Shown in pieces: positions 55,209 to 63,301 of a DNA stretch of 64,000 nucleotides (positions are counted from its first letter, which is position 1; each line of letters begins with the position of its first letter). The notes beneath the pieces were generated by a model. That model searched no databases and had not been told where the DNA came from. It saw only the letters and a program-made list of their open reading frames with translations. Origin of the DNA: Corynebacterium cystitidis (GTDB lineage Bacteria; Actinomycetota; Actinomycetes; Mycobacteriales; Mycobacteriaceae); NCBI RefSeq assembly GCF_900187295.1, contig NZ_LT906473.1, forward strand, positions 2,108,001-2,172,000, in the 5' to 3' direction. The translations under genes and the position numbers were made by a program.

Positions 55209-55445
55209 CTACCCAAGCACGGCCTTGAGTGTGCGCCACAGCACCCGGGTGATCGAATGCGGCAGCGCAATGATCACCCGGGGGTAGTTCCTCAGTTTTG
55301 ATTCCGGCGGTGTCGGCGCTTCGACCACCTCGATGGGAATGCCCAAGTGCCACGCCCACACTTTTGTGCGCAGCGCGTGGAAGTTGTTGGTGACTACGGT
55401 GAGCTGCGTGGGTTCGTCGAGAAGCGCCCATGCCCGACAGGTGCG
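55209..55445 (-). pseudogene. C-terminal remnant of a DUF218/YdcF-family protein
   Basis: On the minus strand, DEPTQLTVVTNNFHALRTKV, then WHLGIPIEVVEAPTPPESKL and a short basic end (RVLWRTLKAVLG) match the C-terminal half of DUF218 (ElyC/SanA/YdcF) domains, with the VVTNNFHALRT signature. The 5' part is replaced by the repeat copy B. The remnant ends at 55209. Confidence 0.6.
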
Positions 55446-55447
55446 CC

Positions 55448-55516
55448 CCTGGCTTCCACAATTTTTTAGTTTTCTGGCTGTAGTGTTGTGGCCTGGGTGT
55501 TTGGTGGCGGGTGGGG
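55448..55516. repeat. Direct repeat copy B (about 70 bp)
   Basis: Near-identical to copy A at 53244-53316, in the same orientation. It separates the DUF218 remnant from a transposase remnant, so it lies at an element boundary. Confidence 0.8.
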
Positions 55517-55537
55517 TGGGGTCCGACCCCGACGTGC

Positions 55538-55875
55538 CTGCCACAGACATCATCAACTTCTACCACGAGCTCTATCACATTGAAAATGCCTTCCGTATGG
55601 CAAAAACTGACCTAAAAGCACGACCCATCTTCCACCACACCGAAGAGTCCATCCGGGCACACATCACCGTCGTGTTAGCTGCCTTAGCAATATCAAAGCA
55701 TATCTATCTGACCTGCGGGATCACCGCCCCGAAATTAGTTCAACGCCTCAACACCTACCGTCATGCAGTCATAGAAGCCGGTTGGAGCCGACTCACTCGT
55801 CAGCAGGATCAGCAGCGGACGCCACATAGAAATCGGCGACTTCGACATGCGGCAACACCTAGCAACCATCCGTAA
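55538..55875 (+). pseudogene. Transposase C-terminal remnant, IS1634-like
   Basis: A plus-strand frame with IINFYHELYHIENAFRMAKT, DLKARPIFHHTEESIRAHIT and VVLAALAISKHIYLTCGITA, the same C-terminal transposase block as at 41.2 kb but from a diverged element. The N-terminal part is absent and the extreme C-terminus is scrambled. It lies next to repeat copy B. Confidence 0.75.
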
Positions 55876-56209
55876 CACCGCCGACGACTAACCGCACCGC
55901 CAGCCCGCCCACACCACGACGGGCTGGCCCTACCAACAACCCGGAATACCACCCCGACCAAGTCCCCGGAACACCCCTACCAACTACGCGCACTCAGCAC
56001 TCATCCTTGGGTATTCCCCACTCTATTGGGACAGCTTTGCGCAAAACATCTTGGAGTGACGTGTCGAGATTATCAAGTGCGCCGATTGCTTTATTCCCCG
56101 ATTCCTCAGGAATCGCCTTACGTATAATGGCCGCATCCGCTGGCTATGGAAGCCATGAGGGGTGTTGAATTACTCCGTGAATTCCTCTCTGGAAGCGGCC
56201 ACTACTGTT
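55876..56209. other. Gap with no supported gene
   Basis: About 330 bp between the transposase remnant and the Abi-like gene. It has one plus-strand frame and a few AT-rich patches but nothing recognisable. Confidence 0.5.
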
Positions 56210-57307
56210 TTAAAGGAGGTCCCACACGTCGTCCGCGTAACGTATCTTTTGGATACTGGTATACCTCTGTTTACGAACGAACGCGGAAGACTTCCCTTTC
56301 CGTGTATTCAACAGCGGTGTTTTGATAGAGACGTGATCTGGGCCGTTTGCCGAAAGCATGAATACCTGATACCGGCCTTCAGTCCACAGTCCGCCTGTAA
56401 GACCATCCTGCATGACCTTCCCCAGCTGACGCTCTTCTCGGACGTTGCTCGACTGCAATCGGGTCGCCTCAGTAGTGTTCCAGAGAAGATTATCGTACCG
56501 TTTTTTAATTCTCGGGATGTCAGGCTTCACTTCTCGGTCAGCATAAAACGCCATATGAGTTACATTTTGAAAGAAGCGCCCCGCCTGACAAATAAAGGCA
56601 TGTGATTGTTGATAGAATGGCCAAGCGTCATTTGCTGGCACGATAACTGTGTCCATGGTGATGGTGGAAGCAGGTCTTTCCGCGACGACATCACTAGTGC
56701 GATCTACTCGTCTCATCCATCCTGCAGCATCCTTATTTATAAAGCTAGCGAGCCTAAAGACAGCTTCCATCTCGAAGCCGATATCGACCTGAAGGAGCGA
56801 ATCATGATGCGCAACCCGATTGCGAAACTTCCTTATTCGCTCAACGAGTGCAGAGACCTCCTTGCGGTTGCCTGAACCGTAAGGGAAAGCTCGATGCAAA
56901 GTTTGACGCCACAATTCGTCATATTTTGATCCGAACCATCCAGACCAGAACCCGAACGAGAGGCCAGCCACTATCTGGTCGCGGGTCTCCCGTTTCAATT
57001 TACGCAGCCGAGCACGGACTGTTTCAATGCTCTCAGCTTGAGCTGTGTAGTACGGGGGCAAGAGGAACCACGGAATTCCTTTGGCTGTTTCGTCCACGTA
57101 GGCGGATAGTTGAGAATCGACCGCATGGCGTAGTAAAACCTCGAGGTGGGCTAGCTGTTCTAAGGCAGCGCCAGCCATTTGGGCATTCCAAGAATACAGC
57201 TCGAGAGCGACGTTTGTGTTTCCCTGGGCCGCATCCATGTAGGGCCGTAGGCGCGGTTCTGAAAAACTTTCCAGAACTGAGAACTCTTGCTGTTCTTGAT
57301 CTGACAT
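56210..57307 (-). CDS. Abi-family protein with an HEPN-type motif
   Basis: A 365-aa protein. The N-terminal 180 residues are helical and contain RLRPYMDAA, HLEVLLRHAV and the motif RNRVAHH (162-168), which fits the R-x4-6-H active site of HEPN ribonucleases and the Abi_2-type abortive infection proteins. The C-terminal half carries many aromatic and basic residues but no domain I recognise. The gene is intact with its own start. It could act in phage defence or as an RNA-cutting toxin (inference). No antitoxin-like gene adjoins it. Confidence 0.65.
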   Translation of the reverse strand: MSDQEQQEFSVLESFSEPRLRPYMDAAQGNTNVALELYSWNAQMAGAALEQLAHLEVLLRHAVDSQLSAYVDETAKGIPWFLLPPYYTAQAESIETVRARLRKLKRETRDQIVAGLSFGFWSGWFGSKYDELWRQTLHRAFPYGSGNRKEVSALVERIRKFRNRVAHHDSLLQVDIGFEMEAVFRLASFINKDAAGWMRRVDRTSDVVAERPASTITMDTVIVPANDAWPFYQQSHAFICQAGRFFQNVTHMAFYADREVKPDIPRIKKRYDNLLWNTTEATRLQSSNVREERQLGKVMQDGLTGGLWTEGRYQVFMLSANGPDHVSIKTPLLNTRKGKSSAFVRKQRYTSIQKIRYADDVWDLL

Positions 57308-57610
57308 TAGAAATGCTACATTAGGGGACGGACGCCTCGGTGTTGCCTCTACTTAGCTAGTTTCGACTGGTTAAGCATGCACCCGAGGCTGTAATTTTCC
57401 TCTGAAGCTATGGCTTAATTCCCACGGCTCACAAACGCACCCCGCAACCCTTCACTCCCATTCATGTGAACCACTTGCCTACCCAGCACCACACAGAAAT
57501 TCCTCTGATAAAATTCGGAGACGGAATAGCTACTGAACATTTCTTAAATCATCAGTAGCACTGTAACCCGCGCGCACTTAACTCTGGTGTATAACCCCAA
57601 GCTCTCTTAC
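57308..57610. other. Gap with no supported gene
   Basis: About 300 bp upstream of the Abi-like gene, AT-rich. A GCCTCGG/CCGAGGC pair at about 57333-57391 is the only inverted repeat noted. The promoter of the Abi-like gene should lie here but I cannot name it. Confidence 0.45.
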
Positions 57611-57904
57611 TTACGCTAAAGCGTTGGCTTTGACTTCGACCTTCAGTCCGAGTGCAGCGAGAACCTTTGTGACGGTCTGCCAGGACGGGTTTCCGTTTTC
57701 GGAAAGCGACTTGTAGAGAGACTCGCGTCCAACACCGGCTTCTCGCGCGATAGCGGTCATACCACGCGCTTTGGCGACATCACCAAGTGCGGCCTGCCAG
57801 AGAGCCGGGTCGCCATCTTCGAGTGCTGCGTTCAGGTAGGCAGCAATATCTTCTTTGGTTTCAAGGTATTCGCTGGCATCCCAGGTGCTGATCTTTACTC
57901 CCAT
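57611..57904 (-). CDS. HigA-like antitoxin (XRE family)
   Basis: A 97-aa protein with the typical addiction-module antidote layout: KISTWDASEYLETKEDIAAY, then DVAKARGMTAIAREAGVGRE and LYKSLSENGNPSWQTVTKVL as a helix-turn-helix, ending KVEVKANALA. It normally neutralises a RelE/HigB-type toxin encoded just upstream. Here the adjacent toxin is truncated, so the antitoxin is an orphan. Confidence 0.82.
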   Translation of the reverse strand: MGVKISTWDASEYLETKEDIAAYLNAALEDGDPALWQAALGDVAKARGMTAIAREAGVGRESLYKSLSENGNPSWQTVTKVLAALGLKVEVKANALA

Positions 57905-58068
57905 GATCCCTCCTTAATAATTTCTGTTGCAAGGCGTTTAGCTTTTGCTATGTCACGCTGCTGGGTGGATTTATCGCCGCCAATGACTAGCAGCATGATT
58001 TGGTTTCCTCTTGCCATGTAGTAGATCCGATAGCCAGGGCCGACGTGAATTCGCATCTCAAAAAGTGT
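57895..58068 (-). pseudogene. HigB/RelE-like toxin, N-terminally truncated
   Basis: About 57 residues of the C-terminal part of an addiction-module killer protein: FEMRIHVGPGYRIYYMARGN, LLVIGGDKSTQQRDIAKAKR, then LATEIIKEGSWE. Complete relatives are about 100 aa, so the first 40 are missing. The open frame starts at 58092 inside a palindrome. It overlaps the antitoxin by 10 bp, the expected toxin-first order. Confidence 0.75.
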
Positions 58069-58093
58069 ATCCCAACGGATACACTTGCGCAAT
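58066..58093. repeat. Palindrome at the break of the HigB-like toxin
   Basis: AAGTGTATCC and GGATACACTT are inverted copies around a 3-4 nt spacer and lie exactly where the toxin homology ends. It may be an operator moved next to the remnant or the scar of a deletion. Confidence 0.6.
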
Positions 58094-58422
58094 GGGGTAT
58101 GGATCGCAAGAGGTTGAGGATTCTCCTGCTAAGGGCGTTGTGAAACATCCTGTCTCAACCTCCTGGCGTGCACCCAAAACTGCACCTCTGCACCCAAAAT
58201 TCGGCCTGTTTTCCAGATGTTCACTACACGCGCGCACGGCCAAACTGTCATAGTAGACAGTTTCCCTTTGCCGTCACACGCCTACCAGGTAAAAGGACGC
58301 TACATTAACCGCGCATTCCCCCAATTACCAGGATAGGATAGCTACTTCGCATCCCCAGCGCGCCTGCCTCACGCAAGATACAATGGTTGCGTCGCATCAC
58401 GTGAACCGAAAATCCATTGCCT
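58093..58422. other. Gap between the toxin remnant and the siderophore locus
   Basis: About 330 bp without a supported gene. It holds the 8-6-8 palindrome at 58242 and short direct repeats of TGCACCCAAAA. No clear terminator of the thioesterase gene is seen. Confidence 0.5.
58242..58263. promoter_or_regulatory. Perfect 8-6-8 palindrome, possible TetR-type operator
   Basis: AAACTGTC (58242-58249) and GACAGTTT (58256-58263) are perfect inverted copies around ATAGTA. The shape fits a TetR/MarR-type operator, but no regulator gene of that kind is next to it. Confidence 0.45.
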
Positions 58423-59166
58423 TCACCGATGGTCTTTCTCCAATGCGTGGCGCAAAACACGCACCCATTGTTCATGGTCTTGCCTGATTGCGTCATGGTC
58501 ACCGGCAAGCTTCACTTCCATGATTGTACCTCGAATTCGGTCTTTCCACCCAGCCATCTGCTCCAATGTTGCGGCTGGATCACTGTCCCCACACATCAAG
58601 ATGGCGTTGGCTTGGACCACACCCGGGGCGCACGGCGAGGCCGAAAGTGCCAGATCTGCCCTCAAAGTCTTTGCCACCATACGGGCAAGCTCCGGGTGAC
58701 GGGTCACCATATCAGGTATTCCCCCAAGGTGGGTTACCCACGATAGTAGTTCTTCCTGCGTGGAGGTCAGATGGTCGGGCGCACGAGGAGCGCGCCCGGT
58801 GATGTCGTTATTGCGTGCGCTCAGTACTAGCCATCGTGCAGGGGAAACAAGCACCATTTCGAAAGCGATTTGTACCCCGACACTGTGCCCCACAAACACG
58901 GCATCTGCCCACTCAGACGGGGTCAGGATGTCGCGGAGTTCGTCGACAAGCATCCCTACTAACTCTGTGCGCGAAGTCATGAACGGTAGGCTCATCGACC
59001 GGCCCCGCCCAGGGTATTCTGCGGCCAGGATACGGTGGTGTGGCAACTCTCCTACCAGAAATCTCCAATACTGGGCGTTGGCTGCGGCGGGCGCAAAGCA
59101 CACTATTGGTGCCGCAGTATCTGGTGCGCCAGCACACGGCACGGTATTCAGCTCTACGAAACTCAT
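58423..59166 (-). CDS. Type II thioesterase of the siderophore locus
   Basis: A 247-aa alpha/beta hydrolase of the NRPS/PKS-associated thioesterase family. Nucleophile motif GHSVG (Ser in VFVGHSVGVQIAFE), a downstream His in GDHDAIRQD and the N-terminal FAPAAANAQYWRFL are all present. Such enzymes clear blocked carrier proteins or release wrong substrates. The gene overlaps the NRPS stop by 4 bp (ATGA) and must be co-translated with it. Last gene of the operon. Confidence 0.85.
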   Translation of the reverse strand: MSFVELNTVPCAGAPDTAAPIVCFAPAAANAQYWRFLVGELPHHRILAAEYPGRGRSMSLPFMTSRTELVGMLVDELRDILTPSEWADAVFVGHSVGVQIAFEMVLVSPARWLVLSARNNDITGRAPRAPDHLTSTQEELLSWVTHLGGIPDMVTRHPELARMVAKTLRADLALSASPCAPGVVQANAILMCGDSDPAATLEQMAGWKDRIRGTIMEVKLAGDHDAIRQDHEQWVRVLRHALEKDHR

Positions 59167-62100
59167 GCCAGTAGCTTTCCTATCCGATCAAGCCCCACCG
59201 GTGAGACCAACCCTGGGTGCGTGAGTTCAAGCGCAACCTTATCTACGGTTTCCGCGTAGGGCATCCAACTATCGGGGCTGAAGGGCACATCATTATCCAG
59301 GGCTTGAACATGAGTCATTCGGCCGGCATACACACGTGTGTCATGGGTGCGCATGATCGCTGCGTTACTCAAAATCACCTGCGTGATAGACTGCAATTCC
59401 TGCCGTGTGAGCTGGGAAAACGCACCTTTGTTTCCATGGAGTACCGCCACCGCATGGTCAAAGGAAATCTCCTTCTCCTCGGGTTTGATGCCCGCCATAT
59501 GTAACAAACCAAGGTGTATTTCCCCTGCGGTAGGTTCTGGTACGCCTGCCCAGGCGTGGGCCGGATAGGCGTCGAGAAGCAAAAGCTTGTGCACCGTGGT
59601 TGGGCTGAGCATGCAAGCAACCTCCTGCGCGATGATGCCGCCTACGGACCAACCCACAAGATCGATCGGCTGATCGGCAGGAACGTGCTTGCGAACGTCC
59701 TCAACCACAGCTCGTGCGGCTGCGGTAACCGACCGTGGCTGGGCACCCATTAATCCTGGCGATTGCACAAGATACAACCCGCGCCCGGGCTCCAGTCGTG
59801 CCGCGAGAGGGGCATACGCCCAACCTACGCCACCCGCCGGGTACACGCACACCACTGGCACACCACGTGCGTGCGGTACGATTTCGACCCAACTGGAAAA
59901 ACTCCGCCTTGGCTGATCGGCAGTGCGACTCCAGAGCGTTGCTTGTTGACGAATACTCGGCCGGGCGAAAACATCAGCCACCCGCACCTCTGGGGCCCCG
60001 TCAATTGCGCTGAGTCCTACTGCTACTTCCACCGCGCTTAACGAGGTCCCACCGAGGGCGAAGAAATTGTCGCTCACCGATAGGGCCTCTAGATTCACAC
60101 CCAGTGCTGTGGCCCATACGTCGGCGATGGCACGCTCGATGTCATTACCCGGCACCCTCCGTTGCACTGACGAGGATACTTCCTGCGGCAAGGGTAGCGC
60201 CTGAACATCCAACTTGCCATTCACCGTCAATGGGAGGTGCGCCACGGTGAAGAAGAACTGTGGCACCATGTAGGCAGCCAGCTGGGAACCGATCCGTTCG
60301 CGTACCGTATCAAGCAGTGTGGTGTTAGGCTGTGGGTAAGGCTGCTCCGGTACCACATAGGCCATGAGGTGATGCGCGCCGTGAAACTCGCGCAGCTGGA
60401 CCGTGCACGACCTCACGCCATCTACCTGCATGATTTGATATTCAACTTCTCCAAGTTCGACCCGCTGACCACGAATTTTCACTTGATTGTCTACTCGCCC
60501 CTGGTAGGCTAGTACCCCTTGTGGCAGCCAAGTAACAATATCGCCCGTGTTGTACCACCGGGTTGCTGTGGCCACGGGCCACACGTGGTGGATGAACGCC
60601 GTTTCGGTCAACTCAGGACGGGCGACGTAACCATCGGCTAATTGCACACCTCCGAGGTACAAGACCCCCGGAGTGCCAACGGCCACGGGCCGAAGGAATC
60701 GGTCCACAACCGTACATTGAGTGTTCGCTACCGGGGCACCAATCGGAATAAACTCGTCCGTCTCACGCACCCAGTACGCAGTCACATCAATGGAGGCTTC
60801 TGTTGGGCCATACAGATTAACCACATCAACCTGCAGGTTCTCACGTGCCTGTCCTGCAGTATGGGCATCAAGGGCTTCACCAGAGGTGACTACGGTGCGC
60901 AGGCTTGAGCGTGCAACCTGTGCTGCGGGGACTGAAAGAAAAGCCTTCAGCGCACTGGGCACAAAGTGACACACCGTCACCTCATAGGTGGCTATCTCTT
61001 CAGCCAAGCGCTGCGGTTCGCGGTGTACGTGTTCAGACCCAATGGCAATCGGAATCCCGTGTGTTAAAGGAAGCAAGAACTCCCACACCGACACATCGAA
61101 AGAACAGGCAGTCTTTTGCATCAGGGTGTCGGTGGGGCGAAGCTCTAACGCATCCACCATCCATTGCAAGCGATTGATTATGCCTTCCTGGTTGTTTTGC
61201 ACGCCTTTTGGTTGGCCCGTCGAACCAGAGGTGAACAAGACATAGGCAGGGTCACTAGCCTTCGCATGCGCCAGATCTAGTCCTTTCAGAACAACGGCTT
61301 CAGAAACATCATGACATGCCACGTTGCCTGCCGAATCCCACCGGTAATCGGCATCAATGATCACTTCCGGGCAAACAATTTCGATCATATAGTCGCGGCG
61401 TGCCAGGGGGATGTCCATCGCGATGGGCAACCAATAACCCCCTGTAGCCACCACTGCCGCCACCGTCAGGAACTGCTCCACTCCGCGTGGCAAATGAACG
61501 GCCACACATACACCCGGCCCGACTCCTCGGTGATGTAGCAACTTCGCCCGCCTGTCTATTTCTGCGTAGAGCTCCCGCCAGGTCAGTGTTGTACCCGCAG
61601 CTTTCAGTGCGATGTCGGAAGCGTTGCGTTGCAGCACCTGCGCCCTGCTCGCATGATAGGCGGCCACGAGGGTGGAGTGGCGCGGTGGCGTGGTCTTCGT
61701 CTGGTTCCAGCTTGCTAGCTGCTCGGTTTCCTCCGGCAGCAGCAGGTCAACCTGGCTCAATCTATCGTCGGGAAGCAGCTCAGCTACTTTTTCAACGAAG
61801 CGCACAAACCTAGCCACATGCTGGTCTAGCACCGCCTTCTGCTTGGCGCTGGTGTAGCAAAATACGATAACGTCATAACCACCATCGGTGGTGGTTTGGC
61901 AGATGAACTCTGCGTCCTTGATAGGGCCTACTGCCAACGTCTGCCACGTTGCTTGAACGCTGCCAACCGTAATAGTCTGGTTAAACGGGCGCACGTTCAT
62001 ATTGGGGCCGTGGAGATTTACTGCGGGATCCGCAATTGCTTTATCACGGCGTAAATTTTCCACTCGGTACCGTGAGTGCGCGCGCAACCGTTCCAGAGTA

Positions 62101-63029
62101 TGAGAAGCGTCGATCACCTCATCGCGCAGAGTGGCTTGCTGGGCCTGATAATGAAACGGCAGTACCGTCACCGCTGGTTCAAGGCCGATCTCCCGGACAC
62201 CCAAAGCCCGATTCATGTGCGGAACACCAATGCTTACCTCCTCTTGCCCAGTAACCCAACTGTAGTAGTGAGCAAGCAGCACATTTAACAGCTGAGTTTC
62301 CCCGACCAGGTGGTTGGCAGTCTTGGAAATCCCGCGCATTGTCTCGCGCAAACGTACGCGCGTCTGTTGGCTGATAGAGCCTTGACCGCGCAGCAATTGT
62401 GGCCCCGGCGGCATCAACCTGGGATGTGGACCAGAAACATCAATGTCGCGCCAAGAGGCCCGATCTCGTTCAAAGTCTTGCGAGCGCTCGTAGGCTTCAG
62501 CCACCTCCACTATCGCTTCTTGGCGAAGAAATGGTGGTGGCGAGGTTGGAATGGGCACCTGATTAGCCAGCCGCCGTCCCTCATAGCTGTGCAGAATCCA
62601 GCGCACAAGCGCCTGAATAGCAAACCCATCACACACCATATGGTGGAACCTGGCCAGCCATACCAGATCCTGCCCATCACCAATAAGCACATGGCCTGTC
62701 AGTTGCTCACCGGATAGTTCAGGTGAACTGGGAACCTGAACAAATTCGCTCACCTTCGGGATAGCAGGATCGTCCGCCCGGTAGCACTGCACACTCACAG
62801 GCTGCGGACGCGAGGTATCAAGCACCGGATGGCCATCGTCGTGCTCCCGAAACACTCCATGGAATACCGGCAGCTGTTCCAAACAGTCCCGAATGGTATC
62901 GGCCAGCAATGTGGCATCCATCGAGTGAGTAAAGGTGATTTTCTCCGCGCATTGAAAACTCGCGGAATTCAACTCGTACTGCTGGGCAAACCACAATGAG
63001 GTTTGCGCTGGTGAAAGGCGGTAAAACAT
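59163..63029 (-). CDS. EntF-like NRPS, C-A-T-TE (serine-type)
   Basis: A 1288-aa single-module NRPS starting MFYRLSPAQTSLWFAQQYEL, close in length to EntF of E. coli. Condensation domain at about 1-440 with HHMVCDG (129-135); adenylation domain about 450-945 with SGSTGQPKG and YNTGD; carrier domain with GGTSLS (Ser997); thioesterase about 1055-1288 with GWSVGG (S1128), D1153 and H1271 as likely triad. The A-domain pocket residues D645 V646 W649 H688 V714 S716 L739 I747 D748 K939 read DVWHVSLIDK, which resembles serine codes. So it should join dihydroxybenzoyl-serine units and release a lactone. Transcribed with the carrier protein upstream. Confidence 0.85.
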   Translation of the reverse strand: MFYRLSPAQTSLWFAQQYELNSASFQCAEKITFTHSMDATLLADTIRDCLEQLPVFHGVFREHDDGHPVLDTSRPQPVSVQCYRADDPAIPKVSEFVQVPSSPELSGEQLTGHVLIGDGQDLVWLARFHHMVCDGFAIQALVRWILHSYEGRRLANQVPIPTSPPPFLRQEAIVEVAEAYERSQDFERDRASWRDIDVSGPHPRLMPPGPQLLRGQGSISQQTRVRLRETMRGISKTANHLVGETQLLNVLLAHYYSWVTGQEEVSIGVPHMNRALGVREIGLEPAVTVLPFHYQAQQATLRDEVIDASHTLERLRAHSRYRVENLRRDKAIADPAVNLHGPNMNVRPFNQTITVGSVQATWQTLAVGPIKDAEFICQTTTDGGYDVIVFCYTSAKQKAVLDQHVARFVRFVEKVAELLPDDRLSQVDLLLPEETEQLASWNQTKTTPPRHSTLVAAYHASRAQVLQRNASDIALKAAGTTLTWRELYAEIDRRAKLLHHRGVGPGVCVAVHLPRGVEQFLTVAAVVATGGYWLPIAMDIPLARRDYMIEIVCPEVIIDADYRWDSAGNVACHDVSEAVVLKGLDLAHAKASDPAYVLFTSGSTGQPKGVQNNQEGIINRLQWMVDALELRPTDTLMQKTACSFDVSVWEFLLPLTHGIPIAIGSEHVHREPQRLAEEIATYEVTVCHFVPSALKAFLSVPAAQVARSSLRTVVTSGEALDAHTAGQARENLQVDVVNLYGPTEASIDVTAYWVRETDEFIPIGAPVANTQCTVVDRFLRPVAVGTPGVLYLGGVQLADGYVARPELTETAFIHHVWPVATATRWYNTGDIVTWLPQGVLAYQGRVDNQVKIRGQRVELGEVEYQIMQVDGVRSCTVQLREFHGAHHLMAYVVPEQPYPQPNTTLLDTVRERIGSQLAAYMVPQFFFTVAHLPLTVNGKLDVQALPLPQEVSSSVQRRVPGNDIERAIADVWATALGVNLEALSVSDNFFALGGTSLSAVEVAVGLSAIDGAPEVRVADVFARPSIRQQATLWSRTADQPRRSFSSWVEIVPHARGVPVVCVYPAGGVGWAYAPLAARLEPGRGLYLVQSPGLMGAQPRSVTAAARAVVEDVRKHVPADQPIDLVGWSVGGIIAQEVACMLSPTTVHKLLLLDAYPAHAWAGVPEPTAGEIHLGLLHMAGIKPEEKEISFDHAVAVLHGNKGAFSQLTRQELQSITQVILSNAAIMRTHDTRVYAGRMTHVQALDNDVPFSPDSWMPYAETVDKVALELTHPGLVSPVGLDRIGKLLA

Positions 63030-63033
63030 TGGA

Positions 63034-63282
63034 TTATCCTTGCAAGGAGGCCAATTCGTCCTCCCACTCGCCCAATGTGGATAACTCACTTAAGCGAAAG
63101 AAGTCAACGTCGAAGCCCGCTGCACGCCAATCTTCTACCAACATGACTAAACGCATGGAATCCAGCCCGCAATCCAACAACACGACCTGCCTGGTCAGGT
63201 CACCAACAGAACAGTCAAGCGCAGCAGCAATATCAGCGCGGATGCGCTCTACGGTCAAAGAATCAGGTTGAGATGCTGTCAT
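63034..63282 (-). CDS. Aryl carrier protein (stand-alone)
   Basis: An 82-aa carrier protein with the phosphopantetheine-attachment motif LLDCGLDSMRLVMLVEDW, the Ser in GLDSMRL being the modified residue. It matches the ArCP part of EntB/DhbB-type proteins without the isochorismatase domain, so it should receive the activated aryl acid from the EntE-like ligase and pass it to the NRPS condensation domain. It lies 4 bp before the NRPS start and 19 bp after the ligase stop. Confidence 0.85.
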   Translation of the reverse strand: MTASQPDSLTVERIRADIAAALDCSVGDLTRQVVLLDCGLDSMRLVMLVEDWRAAGFDVDFFRLSELSTLGEWEDELASLQG

Positions 63283-63301
63283 TTATATTTGTATTCCTTC
63301 T

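Noticed and set aside
56162..56605. Plus-strand frame opposite the Abi-like gene
   Set aside because: Antisense of the better supported minus-strand gene.
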